Below, in pieces: positions 24,527-31,970 of a stretch of 32,890 nucleotides of DNA (positions are counted from its first letter, which is position 1; each line of letters begins with the position of its first letter). The notes beneath the pieces are model-generated. The model saw nothing but the letters and a program-made list of their open reading frames with translations, was not told where the DNA came from and did no database searches. This stretch comes from UBA4874 sp002399435. Lineage in GTDB: Bacteria > Bacillota > Clostridia > Caldicoprobacterales > DTU083. A program made the translations under genes and the position numbers. The DNA lies in assembly GCA_036823195.1 (NCBI GenBank), contig DAISGI010000027.1:1-32890 (forward strand), given 5' to 3'.

Positions 24527-25945
24527 ATGGACAAGGAATATTTGATACATGATAAGCCACTGAAGGCTTTGTTTGTTTTTTCATTGCCAATGATTATCGG
24601 AAATATCTTTCAGCAGTTCTATACCATGGTGGATTCCATGGTGGTCGGACGTTATGTCAGCGAGAATGCCCTGGCTGCAGTGGGGGCATGTTATTCCCTG
24701 ACAAATGTGTTTATCTGCATTGCCATGGGAGGCGGTGTGGGAGCTTCCGTTCTTGCCAGCCGCTATTTCGGCGCCAGAAACTATCGGAAAATGAAACGGT
24801 CCGCCTATACTGCCCTGCTGGCGTTTTTGGGTATAGCTGTTTTACTGGGTGCGTTCGGCTTGCTGACCGGCAGAAAGATCATGCAGCTTTTACGGACCCC
24901 GGCCTCGATACTGGATATGGCAACGGTCTATCTGAACATCTACTTTATCGGCCTTCCGTTTTTGTTTATTTATAATGTACTTTCTGCCATGTTCAACGCC
25001 ATTGGACGCTCCCGCACTCCATTGTATTTATTGATTTTCTCATCCGTCCTGAATATCTTTCTGGACGTATATATGGTAACGTCCCTTCATATGGGCGTTG
25101 CAGGGGTTGCCTGGGCTACCCTGATCGCGCAGGGGATTTCCGCTGTCGTTTCCCTTTTCCTGTTTCTCCGCACTTTATCAAGGTACACGGACGAAAGCAC
25201 CGGGGACGATGCTCCGGAAGAGGCGGGGGAATCCACCGGGAACCGGACGAAAGAAGGGAAAAAGCCAAAGCCGAAAGTCTTCAGCTGGGAAGAGCTGAAA
25301 GACATGTCCCGGATTGCGCTTCCCTCGATTTTACAGCAATCCACCGTCTCCATCGGCATGATGCTGGTGCAGTCGGTCGTGAACAGCTTTGGGCCGAAAA
25401 TGCTGGCAGGCTTTTCCGCTGCAATGCGGATTGAAAGCATCTGCGTGGTTCCAATGACGGCTATTGGAAATGCCATTTCTTCCTATGCAGCGCAGAACAT
25501 TGGCGCAAATCGACTGGATCGTGTCCAAAAAGGGTATCGGGCTGCAAATCTTCTGGTTGCGGCATTTGCTGTTGTGATCTGCGTTGTGCTGGAGTCCTCC
25601 TATACCGGAATCACAAGTTCTTTTCTGGGAAGCGACGGAACACAGGTTGCTCTGCGGACCGGATCGAATTATCTGAAATTCATGGGATGGTTTTTCACGA
25701 TCATTGGCCTGAAGATGGTCACAGACGGTGTCCTGCGGGGCGCCGGGGATATGAAGATGTTTACGATTGCCAATTTTGTCAATCTGGCAATTCGTGTTAC
25801 CTTTGCCGTCACCATGGCACCACGGTTTGGAATCGCCATGATCTGGACTGCCGTACCCATTGGATGGCTGGTGAATTTCATTATCTCCTTTTCAGAATAC
25901 CATACCGGCAAATGGCAGACCATTGCAGAAGGTTCCTCCCGGTGA
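24527..25945 (+). CDS. MATE-family multidrug efflux transporter
   Basis: This 472-residue, about 12-helix cation-coupled exporter belongs to the NorM/DinF-like MATE family. It starts MDKEYLIHDKPLKALF, with the two-bundle layout separated by a charged cytoplasmic linker (about residues 222-258, rich in Glu, Lys and Pro). Typical family segments are FQQFYTMVDSMVVGRYV, ARYFGA-like SRYFGARN and GAGDMKMF. GAGGGAG lies 7 nt before the ATG. Its position after marR indicates inducible export of toxic organic cations or drugs, though some members carry metabolites. Confidence 0.92.
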   Translation: MDKEYLIHDKPLKALFVFSLPMIIGNIFQQFYTMVDSMVVGRYVSENALAAVGACYSLTNVFICIAMGGGVGASVLASRYFGARNYRKMKRSAYTALLAFLGIAVLLGAFGLLTGRKIMQLLRTPASILDMATVYLNIYFIGLPFLFIYNVLSAMFNAIGRSRTPLYLLIFSSVLNIFLDVYMVTSLHMGVAGVAWATLIAQGISAVVSLFLFLRTLSRYTDESTGDDAPEEAGESTGNRTKEGKKPKPKVFSWEELKDMSRIALPSILQQSTVSIGMMLVQSVVNSFGPKMLAGFSAAMRIESICVVPMTAIGNAISSYAAQNIGANRLDRVQKGYRAANLLVAAFAVVICVVLESSYTGITSSFLGSDGTQVALRTGSNYLKFMGWFFTIIGLKMVTDGVLRGAGDMKMFTIANFVNLAIRVTFAVTMAPRFGIAMIWTAVPIGWLVNFIISFSEYHTGKWQTIAEGSSR

Positions 25946-25971
25946 TGAAAAAAACAAACTGCACTGCCGTC

Positions 25972-26000
25972 TTGATTTTCAATAAAGGGTTTGTTATACT
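25972..26000 (+). promoter_or_regulatory. Promoter of the TPP-riboswitch transcript
   Basis: TTGATT (25972-25977), 17 nt, TATACT (25995-26000). The predicted start near 26007 coincides with the first base of the riboswitch P1 stem. Confidence 0.75.
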
Positions 26001-26006
26001 GTGCGT

Positions 26007-26105
26007 GATGCAGGGGGACTCAAAGCGGACACCGTCCGCATGCGAGTTGAGAAGGTGGAACCTGACCCTTGGAACCTGTCGGTTAAGACCGGCGCAGGAA
26101 GCATT
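26007..26105 (+). ncRNA. TPP riboswitch (THI element)
   Basis: This leader RNA binds thiamine pyrophosphate and controls the downstream gene. P1 is formed by GATGC (26007-26011) with GCATT (26101-26105). Conserved elements are GGGGGACT, GTTGAGAAGG, GACCCTTGGAACCTG and GACCGGCGCAGGAAGC. The usual CTGAGA is TTGAGA here. A P3 arm holds the extra hairpin GCGGAC/GTCCGC. An intrinsic terminator lies 20 nt downstream, so control is probably transcriptional: ligand bound, terminator forms. Confidence 0.95.
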
Positions 26106-26125
26106 TCAAACAGAATCTTAGTTTG

Positions 26126-26158
26126 AAAGGGTGCTTTCTTCCGGAAGGCACCTTTTTT
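26126..26158 (+). terminator. Riboswitch-controlled terminator
   Basis: GGTGCTTTC (26130-26138) pairs with GGAAGGCACC (26044-side arm 26044 excluded; arm at 26143-26152), followed by six T (26153-26158). The overlapping TTTCAAAC (26104-26111) and GTTTGAAA (26121-26128) form an alternative 8-bp hairpin that shares bases with P1 and the terminator foot, a likely antiterminator. Confidence 0.85.
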
Positions 26159-26181
26159 GTATTGGAAGAGGGATATTCCTT

Positions 26182-26829
26182 ATGGGGAAAAGCAAGAAAC
26201 ATACCTGCTTCCTGTTTGGAGCAGGAGAGCATTATCAGCTGCCCGATTTCCAGTCCGCTGATTTTATCATTGCAGCGGACGGGGGCTTTGCCTATCTGGG
26301 GAAACATGGAGTTGTGCCTGACCTGGTGATCGGGGATTTCGATTCCCTGTCCGCTCCGCCTGCCGGCGGCCCCAAAACCATTGTACTGCCGCAGGAAAAG
26401 GATGACACTGACATGCTGGCAGCTCTGCGTGAAGGCTGGGACTGCGGTTTCCGCCGCTTCTGCATTTATGGTGGAACCGGAGGCCGCCTGGATCACACCA
26501 TTGCCAATATCCAGTGCCTGGCCGGTCTTGCATGCCGTGGCGGACGTGGGTACCTGTTTGACCGGGATACGGTGATTACCGCAGTACACAATGGAGGCAT
26601 TGCGTTTCCGGCTGGCGCCGGGGGAATCGTTTCCGTCTTTTCCTGTTCCGGCACTTCCACAGGTGTCTCTGAACAGGGCCTGAAATATCCGCTGAACAAC
26701 GCCACGCTGCGCAGCACTTATCCACTGGGCGTCAGCAACCGGTTCACCGGTGCTCCCGGCAGCATCTCGGTACAATCCGGGACATTGCTTGTAATCTATC
26801 CAACAAATGTACAGGAGGTTGATCCGTGA
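26182..26829 (+). CDS. thiN: Thiamine pyrophosphokinase
   Basis: This cytosolic enzyme transfers pyrophosphate from ATP to thiamine to make TPP. The 215 residues have the family motifs: AADGGFAYL (about 31-39), VIGDFDSLS (49-57, with the metal-binding Asp pair), KDDTDM (73-78) and GGTGGRLDHTIANI (97-110). ATG 26182 has AGAGGG 9 nt upstream; an earlier in-frame ATG at 26131 lies in the terminator hairpin. It is the only intact enzyme gene behind the TPP riboswitch here. Its stop overlaps the GTG of a thiD remnant, so a thiN-thiD pair once existed. Confidence 0.93.
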   Translation: MGKSKKHTCFLFGAGEHYQLPDFQSADFIIAADGGFAYLGKHGVVPDLVIGDFDSLSAPPAGGPKTIVLPQEKDDTDMLAALREGWDCGFRRFCIYGGTGGRLDHTIANIQCLAGLACRGGRGYLFDRDTVITAVHNGGIAFPAGAGGIVSVFSCSGTSTGVSEQGLKYPLNNATLRSTYPLGVSNRFTGAPGSISVQSGTLLVIYPTNVQEVDP

Positions 26830-26915
26830 AAAAAGTATTGAGCATTGCAGGTTCGGACTGCAGCGGCGGCGCTGGTATTCAGGCCGACTTAAAAACATTT
26901 TCTGCGCCGTTGTAG
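26826..26915 (+). pseudogene. thiD: 5' remnant of thiD (HMP/HMP-P kinase)
   Basis: After an AGGAGG ribosome site, a GTG start overlapping the thiN stop opens a frame reading KKVLSIAGSDCSGGAGIQAD then LKTFSA, the unmistakable N terminus of ThiD, which phosphorylates hydroxymethylpyrimidine. The match ends there: two unrelated residues and a TAG follow. About 230 residues are missing and the opposite-strand dehydrogenase gene ends only 19 nt further on. A deletion or rearrangement has removed the gene body. No N run lies here; an assembly join error is still possible. Confidence 0.85.
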
Positions 26916-26934
26916 AAATTTGGAGCCTGAACCT

Positions 26935-28068
26935 TTATGGCTTTAAGATCACCTTAATACAGTTGTCCACCCTTTTATTAAATATGTCATACGCGTGGCG
27001 GCCATCCTCCAGGGATATTTTATGGGTGATAATGTCCGTCGGATCAAATTCTCCGCTCTGGATCCGTTTGAGGATGGGATCAACATATGCCTGGGCAGGG
27101 CACTGTCCCATTTTCAGGGTAATCCCCCGTGAGAAAAAGTCCCCGAACGGAAACATATTATATCTGGCTCCATAGACCCCCACAATGGATACAGTACCGC
27201 CTTTGCGGACCGCCTGCGAAGACATTTCAATTGCCGACTTTGAACCGCCCTGTATTTTCAACAGGGTCTCCGCCGTCTCCAGAGCGGATCTCTTCCCATC
27301 CATCCCTACACAGTCCACCACAACGTCGGCACCTCCATGGGTGATTTGCTTGATATATTCACCGGTGTTATCGTAATCGTCAAAATTGATGGTCTCAACA
27401 CGGTCGTATCCGGCGGCATGCTTCAGGCGATACGGGATATTGTCCACCGCAATGATCCGGCTGGCACCGCCAAATGCTGCCCATTTCATGCAAAGCAGCC
27501 CCACCGGTCCGCAGCCCAGCACCACAACCGTATCATCGGGCTTTACTCCGCCCTGTACCAGGGTCCCCCAGTAAGAGGTGGGAAGAATATCCGTCAGGAA
27601 CAAAACCTGTTCGTCTGCCAGCTCTTCCGGAACAACTTTTGGCCCCACGTTGCCGTAGGGCACACGCATATATTCCGCCTGCCCTCCATCATAACCGCCG
27701 TACAGATCGCCGTAGCCAAACAAACCGCCAACTTCCCCGTTGGGATTGGAATTGTCACACAGGCTCCACAAATCATGCTCACAATACCAGCAATGACCAC
27801 AGGATACGGGGAAGGGAACGATCACCCGATCTCCTTTTTTCAACTCTGCAATGTCCTTCCCCGTCTCCTCCACGATGCCCATTGCCTCATGGCCAAGTAC
27901 GGTTCCCCTGGCTACCTTGGGTACCGTTCCCCGAAAAATGTGCAGATCCGAGCCGCATATTGCGGTTGAAGTAACCTTTATGATAACATCATCCGGTTTT
28001 TGAATTTTGGGGTCCTCCACTTTTTCGACCCGTACGTCCTGCATCCCGTTATAAGTGATCGCTTTCAT
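26935..28068 (-). CDS. Zinc-dependent medium-chain alcohol dehydrogenase (formaldehyde-dehydrogenase-like)
   Basis: This 377-residue cytosolic NAD(P)-dependent oxidoreductase has catalytic zinc ligands Cys38 (ICGSDLH) and His60-Glu61 (LGHEAMG), a structural zinc site Cys90, Cys93, Cys96, Cys104 (CGHCWYCEHDLWSLC), and the cofactor motif VLGCGPVGLL followed by AVDNIPYR. The long insert with GGYDGGQAEYMRVP is typical of the glutathione-independent formaldehyde dehydrogenase-like subgroup. Substrate is not determined. AAAGGAG lies 13 nt before the ATG. The gene stands alone and its 3' end adjoins the thiD truncation point. Confidence 0.9.
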   Translation of the reverse strand: MKAITYNGMQDVRVEKVEDPKIQKPDDVIIKVTSTAICGSDLHIFRGTVPKVARGTVLGHEAMGIVEETGKDIAELKKGDRVIVPFPVSCGHCWYCEHDLWSLCDNSNPNGEVGGLFGYGDLYGGYDGGQAEYMRVPYGNVGPKVVPEELADEQVLFLTDILPTSYWGTLVQGGVKPDDTVVVLGCGPVGLLCMKWAAFGGASRIIAVDNIPYRLKHAAGYDRVETINFDDYDNTGEYIKQITHGGADVVVDCVGMDGKRSALETAETLLKIQGGSKSAIEMSSQAVRKGGTVSIVGVYGARYNMFPFGDFFSRGITLKMGQCPAQAYVDPILKRIQSGEFDPTDIITHKISLEDGRHAYDIFNKRVDNCIKVILKP

Positions 28069-28176
28069 CCTATCTGCTTTTCTCCTTTCTTTTGCCTCTT
28101 GCCTGCTTTTTTAGATTTCCCTACGATATTTTCTATGATATTCATCCTTCCCCATATCAGAAACGCTATTCGAAGC

Positions 28177-28450
28177 AAAGAGTACCTGGAAATCAGTAAA
28201 ACAGGGATCAGCAAACAAACATGAATCAGCANNNNNNNNNNNNNNNNNNNNNNNNNNNNNNNNNNNNNNNNNNNNNNNNNNNNNNNNNNNNNNNNNNNNN
28301 NNNNNNNNNNNNNNNNNNNNNNNNNNNNNNNAAAGAGTACCTGGAAATCAGTAAAACAGGGATCAGCAAACAAACATGAATCAGCAAAATACGGATCACC
28401 AAAACAGGTCATCAGCAAAACAAGGATCAGCAAACAAACATGAATCAGCA
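28177..28450. repeat. 55-nt direct repeat flanking an assembly gap, with a further partial copy
   Basis: Segments 28177-28231 and 28332-28386 are identical over 55 nt and stand directly on either side of the N run. A partial copy (GGATCAGCAAACAAACATGA onward, about 28424-28450) follows. The sub-motif ATCAGCAAA recurs throughout. The gap almost surely reflects a tandem array that could not be assembled; its copy number is unknown. Confidence 0.9.
28232..28331. other. Assembly gap (100 N) inside the repeat array
   Basis: Exactly 100 N between two identical 55-nt repeats; true length unknown. Confidence 0.98.
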
Positions 28451-28522
28451 TTGAAAGTGAGTATGAAAAAAACCTGTAAAGGGTCAAAATAAAGGCCAAA
28501 CATTGAAAGTGAGTATGAAAAA
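28449..28522. repeat. 22-nt direct repeat next to the tRNA terminator
   Basis: Copies at 28449-28470 and 28501-28522 (start CATTGAAAGTGAGTATGAAA) lie 52 nt apart. Each leads into a sequence that can form a terminator-like hairpin, the right one strong and the left one weak, suggesting duplication of a terminator segment. Confidence 0.8.
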
Positions 28523-28551
28523 CCCCGTAAAACGTTGATTTCACAGGGTTT
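28520..28551 (-). terminator. Terminator of the tRNA-Ser transcript
   Basis: On the minus strand AAACCCTGTGAAA pairs with TTTTACGGGGTTT (two G-T pairs, 6-nt loop) and is followed by a T-rich tract, starting about 7 nt after the CCA end of tRNA-Ser(GCU). Confidence 0.8.
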
Positions 28552-28557
28552 CTGATA

Positions 28558-28651
28558 TGGCGGAGAAGGAGGGATTCGAACCCTCGCGCCGGTAAAACCC
28601 GACCTACACCCTTAGCAGGGGCGCCCCTTCAGCCAACTTGGGTACTTCTCC
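28558..28651 (-). tRNA. tRNA-Ser (anticodon GCU)
   Basis: The 94-nt cloverleaf includes an encoded CCA. The acceptor stem GGAGAAG/CTTCTCC, anticodon loop CTGCTAA, a long class-II variable arm (GTCGGGTTTTACCGGC) and TTCGAATC in the T loop all fit. It decodes AGC/AGU and lies 69 nt after tRNA-Ser(UGA), with no promoter seen between them. Confidence 0.97.
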
Positions 28652-28720
28652 ATATTGGATGATTCCTATGCTTCGGACAATAATCCACTTTTGTCCCGGC
28701 AAGTATATTTCTATCATTCA

Positions 28721-28809
28721 TGGCGGAGAGAGAGGGATTCGAACCCCCGGCACCTTGCGGCGTCACTGGTTTTCAAGACCAGCTCCATAAACCACTCGGA
28801 CATCTCTCC
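28721..28809 (-). tRNA. tRNA-Ser (anticodon UGA)
   Basis: The 89-nt cloverleaf includes CCA. Acceptor stem GGAGAGA/TCTCTCC, anticodon loop CTTGAAA, class-II variable arm and TTCGAATC T loop are all present. It decodes UCA and wobble-related serine codons. It is the first gene of a two-tRNA transcript behind a strong promoter. Confidence 0.97.
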
Positions 28810-28847
28810 ACTGAAATAAGTCCAGTCTGCTGAGCTGGTACTTATTT

Positions 28848-28876
28848 AGTATAGCAAATCAGTCATGCTATGTCAA
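28848..28876 (-). promoter_or_regulatory. Strong promoter of the tRNA-Ser pair
   Basis: On the minus strand TTGACA (28876-28871), 17 nt, TATACT (28853-28848), start near 28841. The first transcribed bases form a hairpin (AAGTACCAG with CTGGACTT) before tRNA-Ser(UGA). Confidence 0.85.
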
Positions 28877-28910
28877 CAAAATTTCATCCGGCCCATCCAT
28901 CAGGGCCATA

Positions 28911-28938
28911 AAAATCCCGAAGCAGCCGGCTCTCCCGG
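28911..28938 (-). terminator. Possible terminator of serS
   Basis: An imperfect stem (CCGGGAG at 28938-28932 with CTTCGGG at 28922-28916 on the minus strand), followed by ATTTTTATGG, lies about 45 nt after the serS stop. The mismatch makes this tentative; read-through into the tRNAs is possible. Confidence 0.35.
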
Positions 28939-28982
28939 ACCGGCAAATATTCAGGACCTATTCATCCAATTACCAGAGAGAC

Positions 28983-30257
28983 TTATTTGCTAATCCTGTC
29001 GATGCCACCCATATAAGGACGCAGCCTTTCCGGAATTATGACCGAACCGTCTTCCTGCTGATAGTTCTCCAGAATGGCGGCAACTGTGCGGCCCACTGCC
29101 ACGCCGGATCCATTCAGGGTATGAACATACTGCGGCTTGCCTTTGGCGCCATCCCGGAATTTGATATCCGCGCGCCTTGCCTGAAAATCCTCAAAATTGC
29201 TGCAGGAGGAGATCTCCACATAGCGCTGATAGCTGGGAAGCCAGACTTCCAGATCATAGGTCTTGGCCGCCGAGAATCCCAGATCCCCTGAACAAAGGTT
29301 CACCACCCGGTAAGGAAGGCCCAGCTCCTTCAGGACATCTTCTGCATCGTTGGTCAGGGACTCCAGCTCATCATAGGAAGTTTCCGGCTTCACAAATTTC
29401 ACCAGCTCCACCTTATTGAACTGATGCTGACGGATCAAACCGCGGGTATCCCTTCCGGCAGCACCGGCCTCGGACCGGAAGCAGGCACTGTATGCGCAAT
29501 ACCTGATGGGAAGCTGTGCCCCGTCCAGAATCTGCTCCCGATGCATATTGGTGACCGGAACCTCTGCTGTGGGAATCAGATAATAATCCGTTCCTTCCAC
29601 TTTAAAGGCATCCTCTTCAAACTTTGGCAGCTGTCCGGTACCGATCATGCTGCGTCGGTTCACCATAAAGGGAGGGAAAATCTCCGTATAACCGTGCTTC
29701 ATGGAATGAAGATCCATCATAAAGGTAAATAAACTGCGCTCCAGACGGGTTCCCAGCCCTTTGTAGAATGTAAAGCGTGCTCCTGTCACTTTCGCTGCCG
29801 TCCCAAAATCCAGGATTCCCAGATCCTCACCGAGATCCCAATGCGCCTTTGGTTCAAATGAAAATTGGGTAGGGGTTCCCCATCGACGGACTTCCTCATT
29901 ATCAGAATCGTCTTTCCCTACCGGCACCGATTCATGAGGAAGATTCGGCAGGGTCAGCAGGATATTGTTCAACTGCTCCTCTGTTTCCCGGGCCTCTTCG
30001 TCCATACTCCGGATATCCCGGGATACCTGCTGCATTTCCGCAATAATCGCATCGGTATCCTTTTTTTCTTTTTTTCTCCTTGCGATTTCCTGGGATACAG
30101 TGTTTCGCTTATTCTTCAGCTGTTCCGCTTTCCGGATGATTTCCCTCCTCTTTTCATCCAGGGACAGAAAAAGGTCCAGGTTCACCTTGGTATTTCTTTT
30201 GGCCAGTCCTGCACGGACAGCTTCCGGATCCTTCCGAATAAACTTTGCATCCAACAT
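28983..30257 (-). CDS. serS: Seryl-tRNA synthetase
   Basis: This class II aminoacyl-tRNA synthetase charges tRNA-Ser. The 424 residues have an N-terminal antiparallel coiled-coil arm (about 25-105) that grips the long variable arm of tRNA-Ser, then the catalytic core with TAEVP (about 230-234), motif 2 FRSEAGAAGRDTRG (about 260-273) and motif 3 GVAVGRTVAAILEN (about 385-398). ATG 30257 has GGAGGTG 6 nt upstream; the in-frame TTG five codons earlier lies inside that site. A T-box leader with a serine specifier precedes it and two tRNA-Ser genes follow on the same strand. Confidence 0.98.
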   Translation of the reverse strand: MLDAKFIRKDPEAVRAGLAKRNTKVNLDLFLSLDEKRREIIRKAEQLKNKRNTVSQEIARRKKEKKDTDAIIAEMQQVSRDIRSMDEEARETEEQLNNILLTLPNLPHESVPVGKDDSDNEEVRRWGTPTQFSFEPKAHWDLGEDLGILDFGTAAKVTGARFTFYKGLGTRLERSLFTFMMDLHSMKHGYTEIFPPFMVNRRSMIGTGQLPKFEEDAFKVEGTDYYLIPTAEVPVTNMHREQILDGAQLPIRYCAYSACFRSEAGAAGRDTRGLIRQHQFNKVELVKFVKPETSYDELESLTNDAEDVLKELGLPYRVVNLCSGDLGFSAAKTYDLEVWLPSYQRYVEISSCSNFEDFQARRADIKFRDGAKGKPQYVHTLNGSGVAVGRTVAAILENYQQEDGSVIIPERLRPYMGGIDRISK

Positions 30258-30270
30258 AAAAAGCACCTCC

Positions 30271-30505
30271 AAAAAATAAAACCCGCCCCTTCATAGGGAC
30301 GAGTCAGTTCACCCGCGTTGCCACCCTGGTTGAGAGAAGTAAATCTCTCCGCCTCATAGCCGGAATAACGGTCCGTACCGGTAATGCCTACTATTGTTTC
30401 AGCACACAGCTTCAGGATGGATTCGGAAAAATATCCTGCCGATTCTCACCGGCCATCGGCTCTCTGAACAAGATAAAAAGTCCTACTGCTTCCCTTCATC
30501 GCCTT
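30271..30505 (-). ncRNA. T-box riboswitch leader of serS (serine specifier UCC)
   Basis: This leader senses uncharged tRNA-Ser. On the minus strand Stem I carries GAAGCAGTAGGA and AGAGAGCCGATGG, then GAATCCATCC, where TCC (30421-30419) is the likely specifier. The T-box sequence AGGGTGGCAACGCGGG is at 30327-30312. The terminator pairs CTCGTCCCT (30303-30295) with AGGGGCGGG (30290-30282), followed by TTTTATTTTTT. Uncharged tRNA binding should favour the antiterminator and serS expression. Confidence 0.95.
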
Positions 30506-30511
30506 GTTATT

Positions 30512-30539
30512 ATTATACACCAAACTTTTTCTTATGCAA
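30512..30539 (-). promoter_or_regulatory. Promoter of the serS T-box transcript
   Basis: On the minus strand TTGCAT (30539-30534), 16 nt, TATAAT (30517-30512); start near 30505. Confidence 0.8.
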
Positions 30540-30641
30540 CCATATTCTGAACTTTTCTGCCTTCTCCGACTGAAATCATCAAATCACCGTCATCCTTTTT
30601 TGCTTTTTTATGATTCTGAATAAACCCAAAGGAGCAGGGCA

Positions 30642-30887
30642 ATGATAAAGAGAGATAATAAGGTAATTAAGTCCATTTCCATGAAAGGCGGGGAAATTGT
30701 GAACAAGTTGGATATTGTGGCACAAATCGGTGATATGAAAGAAGTGGAGTACCGAAATATGCTGGCGGTTACCAGCATGATTGAAGTCTTATTGGAAAAG
30801 AAGATTATAACAAGGGAAGAAATCGCCGAAAAAGCAGAGCAACTGGACAAAATGGCTTATCCGGAAACAGATATTACTGTAAAATAA
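30642..30887 (+). CDS. Small protein of unknown function (81 aa)
   Basis: I do not recognise this protein. It has a good ribosome site (AAAGGAG, 7 nt before the ATG), an 81-codon frame and an amphipathic, charged composition: a basic N terminus (MIKRDNKVIKSISMKGG), then probable helices through EVEYRNMLAVTSMIEVLLEK and ITREEIAEKAEQLDKM. There is no signal peptide, membrane segment or Cys. The helical layout suggests a small cytosolic protein or adaptor. It is divergent from serS and 63 nt upstream of the polysaccharide deacetylase on the same strand, so the two may be co-transcribed. An inner ATG 14 codons in is a possible alternative start. Confidence 0.7.
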   Translation: MIKRDNKVIKSISMKGGEIVNKLDIVAQIGDMKEVEYRNMLAVTSMIEVLLEKKIITREEIAEKAEQLDKMAYPETDITVK

Positions 30888-30950
30888 TTGTTTTGGCAGA
30901 AAGCCATTGTCCGGAATCATTATGCGCGGATCCATTCAGAAAGGAACCCA

Positions 30951-31958
30951 ATGAAGAAGAAAAGGATTTTCATTTTCTCTGTCATCACTTTGTGCGTGCT
31001 TCTCCTCTGTACTTTTCTTTTGCTGTCTTCCGGTACCCCGGCAAAACGTCCCAATCAAAGTCCCAATCAAAGAAACGCAGGTACCGGAACGGATGCAGAC
31101 GGTACCGGAGACAGGAAAGACAGAACAAACGGAACAAGAGACAGCGCAGACGGAACCGGAGACAAAGCAAACAAAACAGGAGATAGGCTGGATGATACCA
31201 CAGCGGACCAGGACGAACCTATTGTATCCACCGACCGGAAACCCGCAAGGGATTCCAATATCCATGTAAGGAAAAGTCCCATTGCGCTGGATCCCAAAAT
31301 GGACACGCACCTTGCAGAATTCTGCAGAAAGGCAAAACAACTGCAACAGGATTATCCCCATTCTTTTCTCATTTCCCTTCCCGCAAAAGGGAAAAAAGTT
31401 GCCCTGACCTTTGACGACGGCCCGGATGGCAGCTCCATGCCAAAAATCCTCGATATTCTGAATCATTATCAGGTGCCGGGAACCTTTTTCTTCATTGGCC
31501 AGCAGATGAAGGGCTTTCCGGAAACAATACAACGGGCACAGGCAGAGGGACATGTTCTGGCCAATCACAGCTGGAGTCACATCCGGCCCACGGATGTCAG
31601 GTCAGATACCCTGATGGGAGAAGTGCAGCGAACTCAGGATGTTCTGGCCCACTACGGAACGAAAACAAAATTTTTTCGCCCGCCGTTTGGCCTTGTGACG
31701 AAAAAGCAGATGACGGAGCTGATCCAGGCCGGATTTCAGACCGTCGCCTGGTCCATTGATTCCATGGACTGGTACTTTGACAATCCGGACGATATCGTAA
31801 CCTGCGTGGTGGAAAACATCCATCCGGGCGCCATTGTACTGATGCACAGCTCCGGCGGCCCGACCAACCGGAGGGCCACCATCGAATCCCTTCCCATCAT
31901 CATTGAAACCCTCCGGGCGAAGGGATACCGTTTCGTCACCCTTACAGACAAAACGTAA
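30951..31958 (+). CDS. Polysaccharide deacetylase (NodB domain), membrane-anchored
   Basis: This 335-residue extracytoplasmic enzyme probably removes acetyl groups from cell-wall N-acetyl sugars. An N-terminal membrane anchor (about 5-26) is followed by a low-complexity Gly/Thr/Asp/Lys linker (about 35-105) and the NodB domain: TFDDGPD (153-159, Asp155 base, Asp156 metal ligand), HSWSH (metal His206 and His210), RPPFG (243-247), DSMDW (270-274) and VLMHSSG with His299. All catalytic residues are present. ATG 30951 has AAAGGAA 4 nt upstream; an earlier in-frame TTG at 30888 would bury the signal anchor. PdaA/PgdA-like roles in peptidoglycan modification are plausible. Confidence 0.92.
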   Translation: MKKKRIFIFSVITLCVLLLCTFLLLSSGTPAKRPNQSPNQRNAGTGTDADGTGDRKDRTNGTRDSADGTGDKANKTGDRLDDTTADQDEPIVSTDRKPARDSNIHVRKSPIALDPKMDTHLAEFCRKAKQLQQDYPHSFLISLPAKGKKVALTFDDGPDGSSMPKILDILNHYQVPGTFFFIGQQMKGFPETIQRAQAEGHVLANHSWSHIRPTDVRSDTLMGEVQRTQDVLAHYGTKTKFFRPPFGLVTKKQMTELIQAGFQTVAWSIDSMDWYFDNPDDIVTCVVENIHPGAIVLMHSSGGPTNRRATIESLPIIIETLRAKGYRFVTLTDKT

Positions 31959-31970
31959 GAATTGACAAAA

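Larger units (their letters stand above)
28069..28557. other. Gene-free repeat region around a gap
   Basis: This 489-nt interval upstream of the dehydrogenase gene contains no credible gene. It holds a direct-repeat array interrupted by 100 N, a second shorter direct repeat and the terminator of the tRNA-Ser transcript. Confidence 0.7.
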
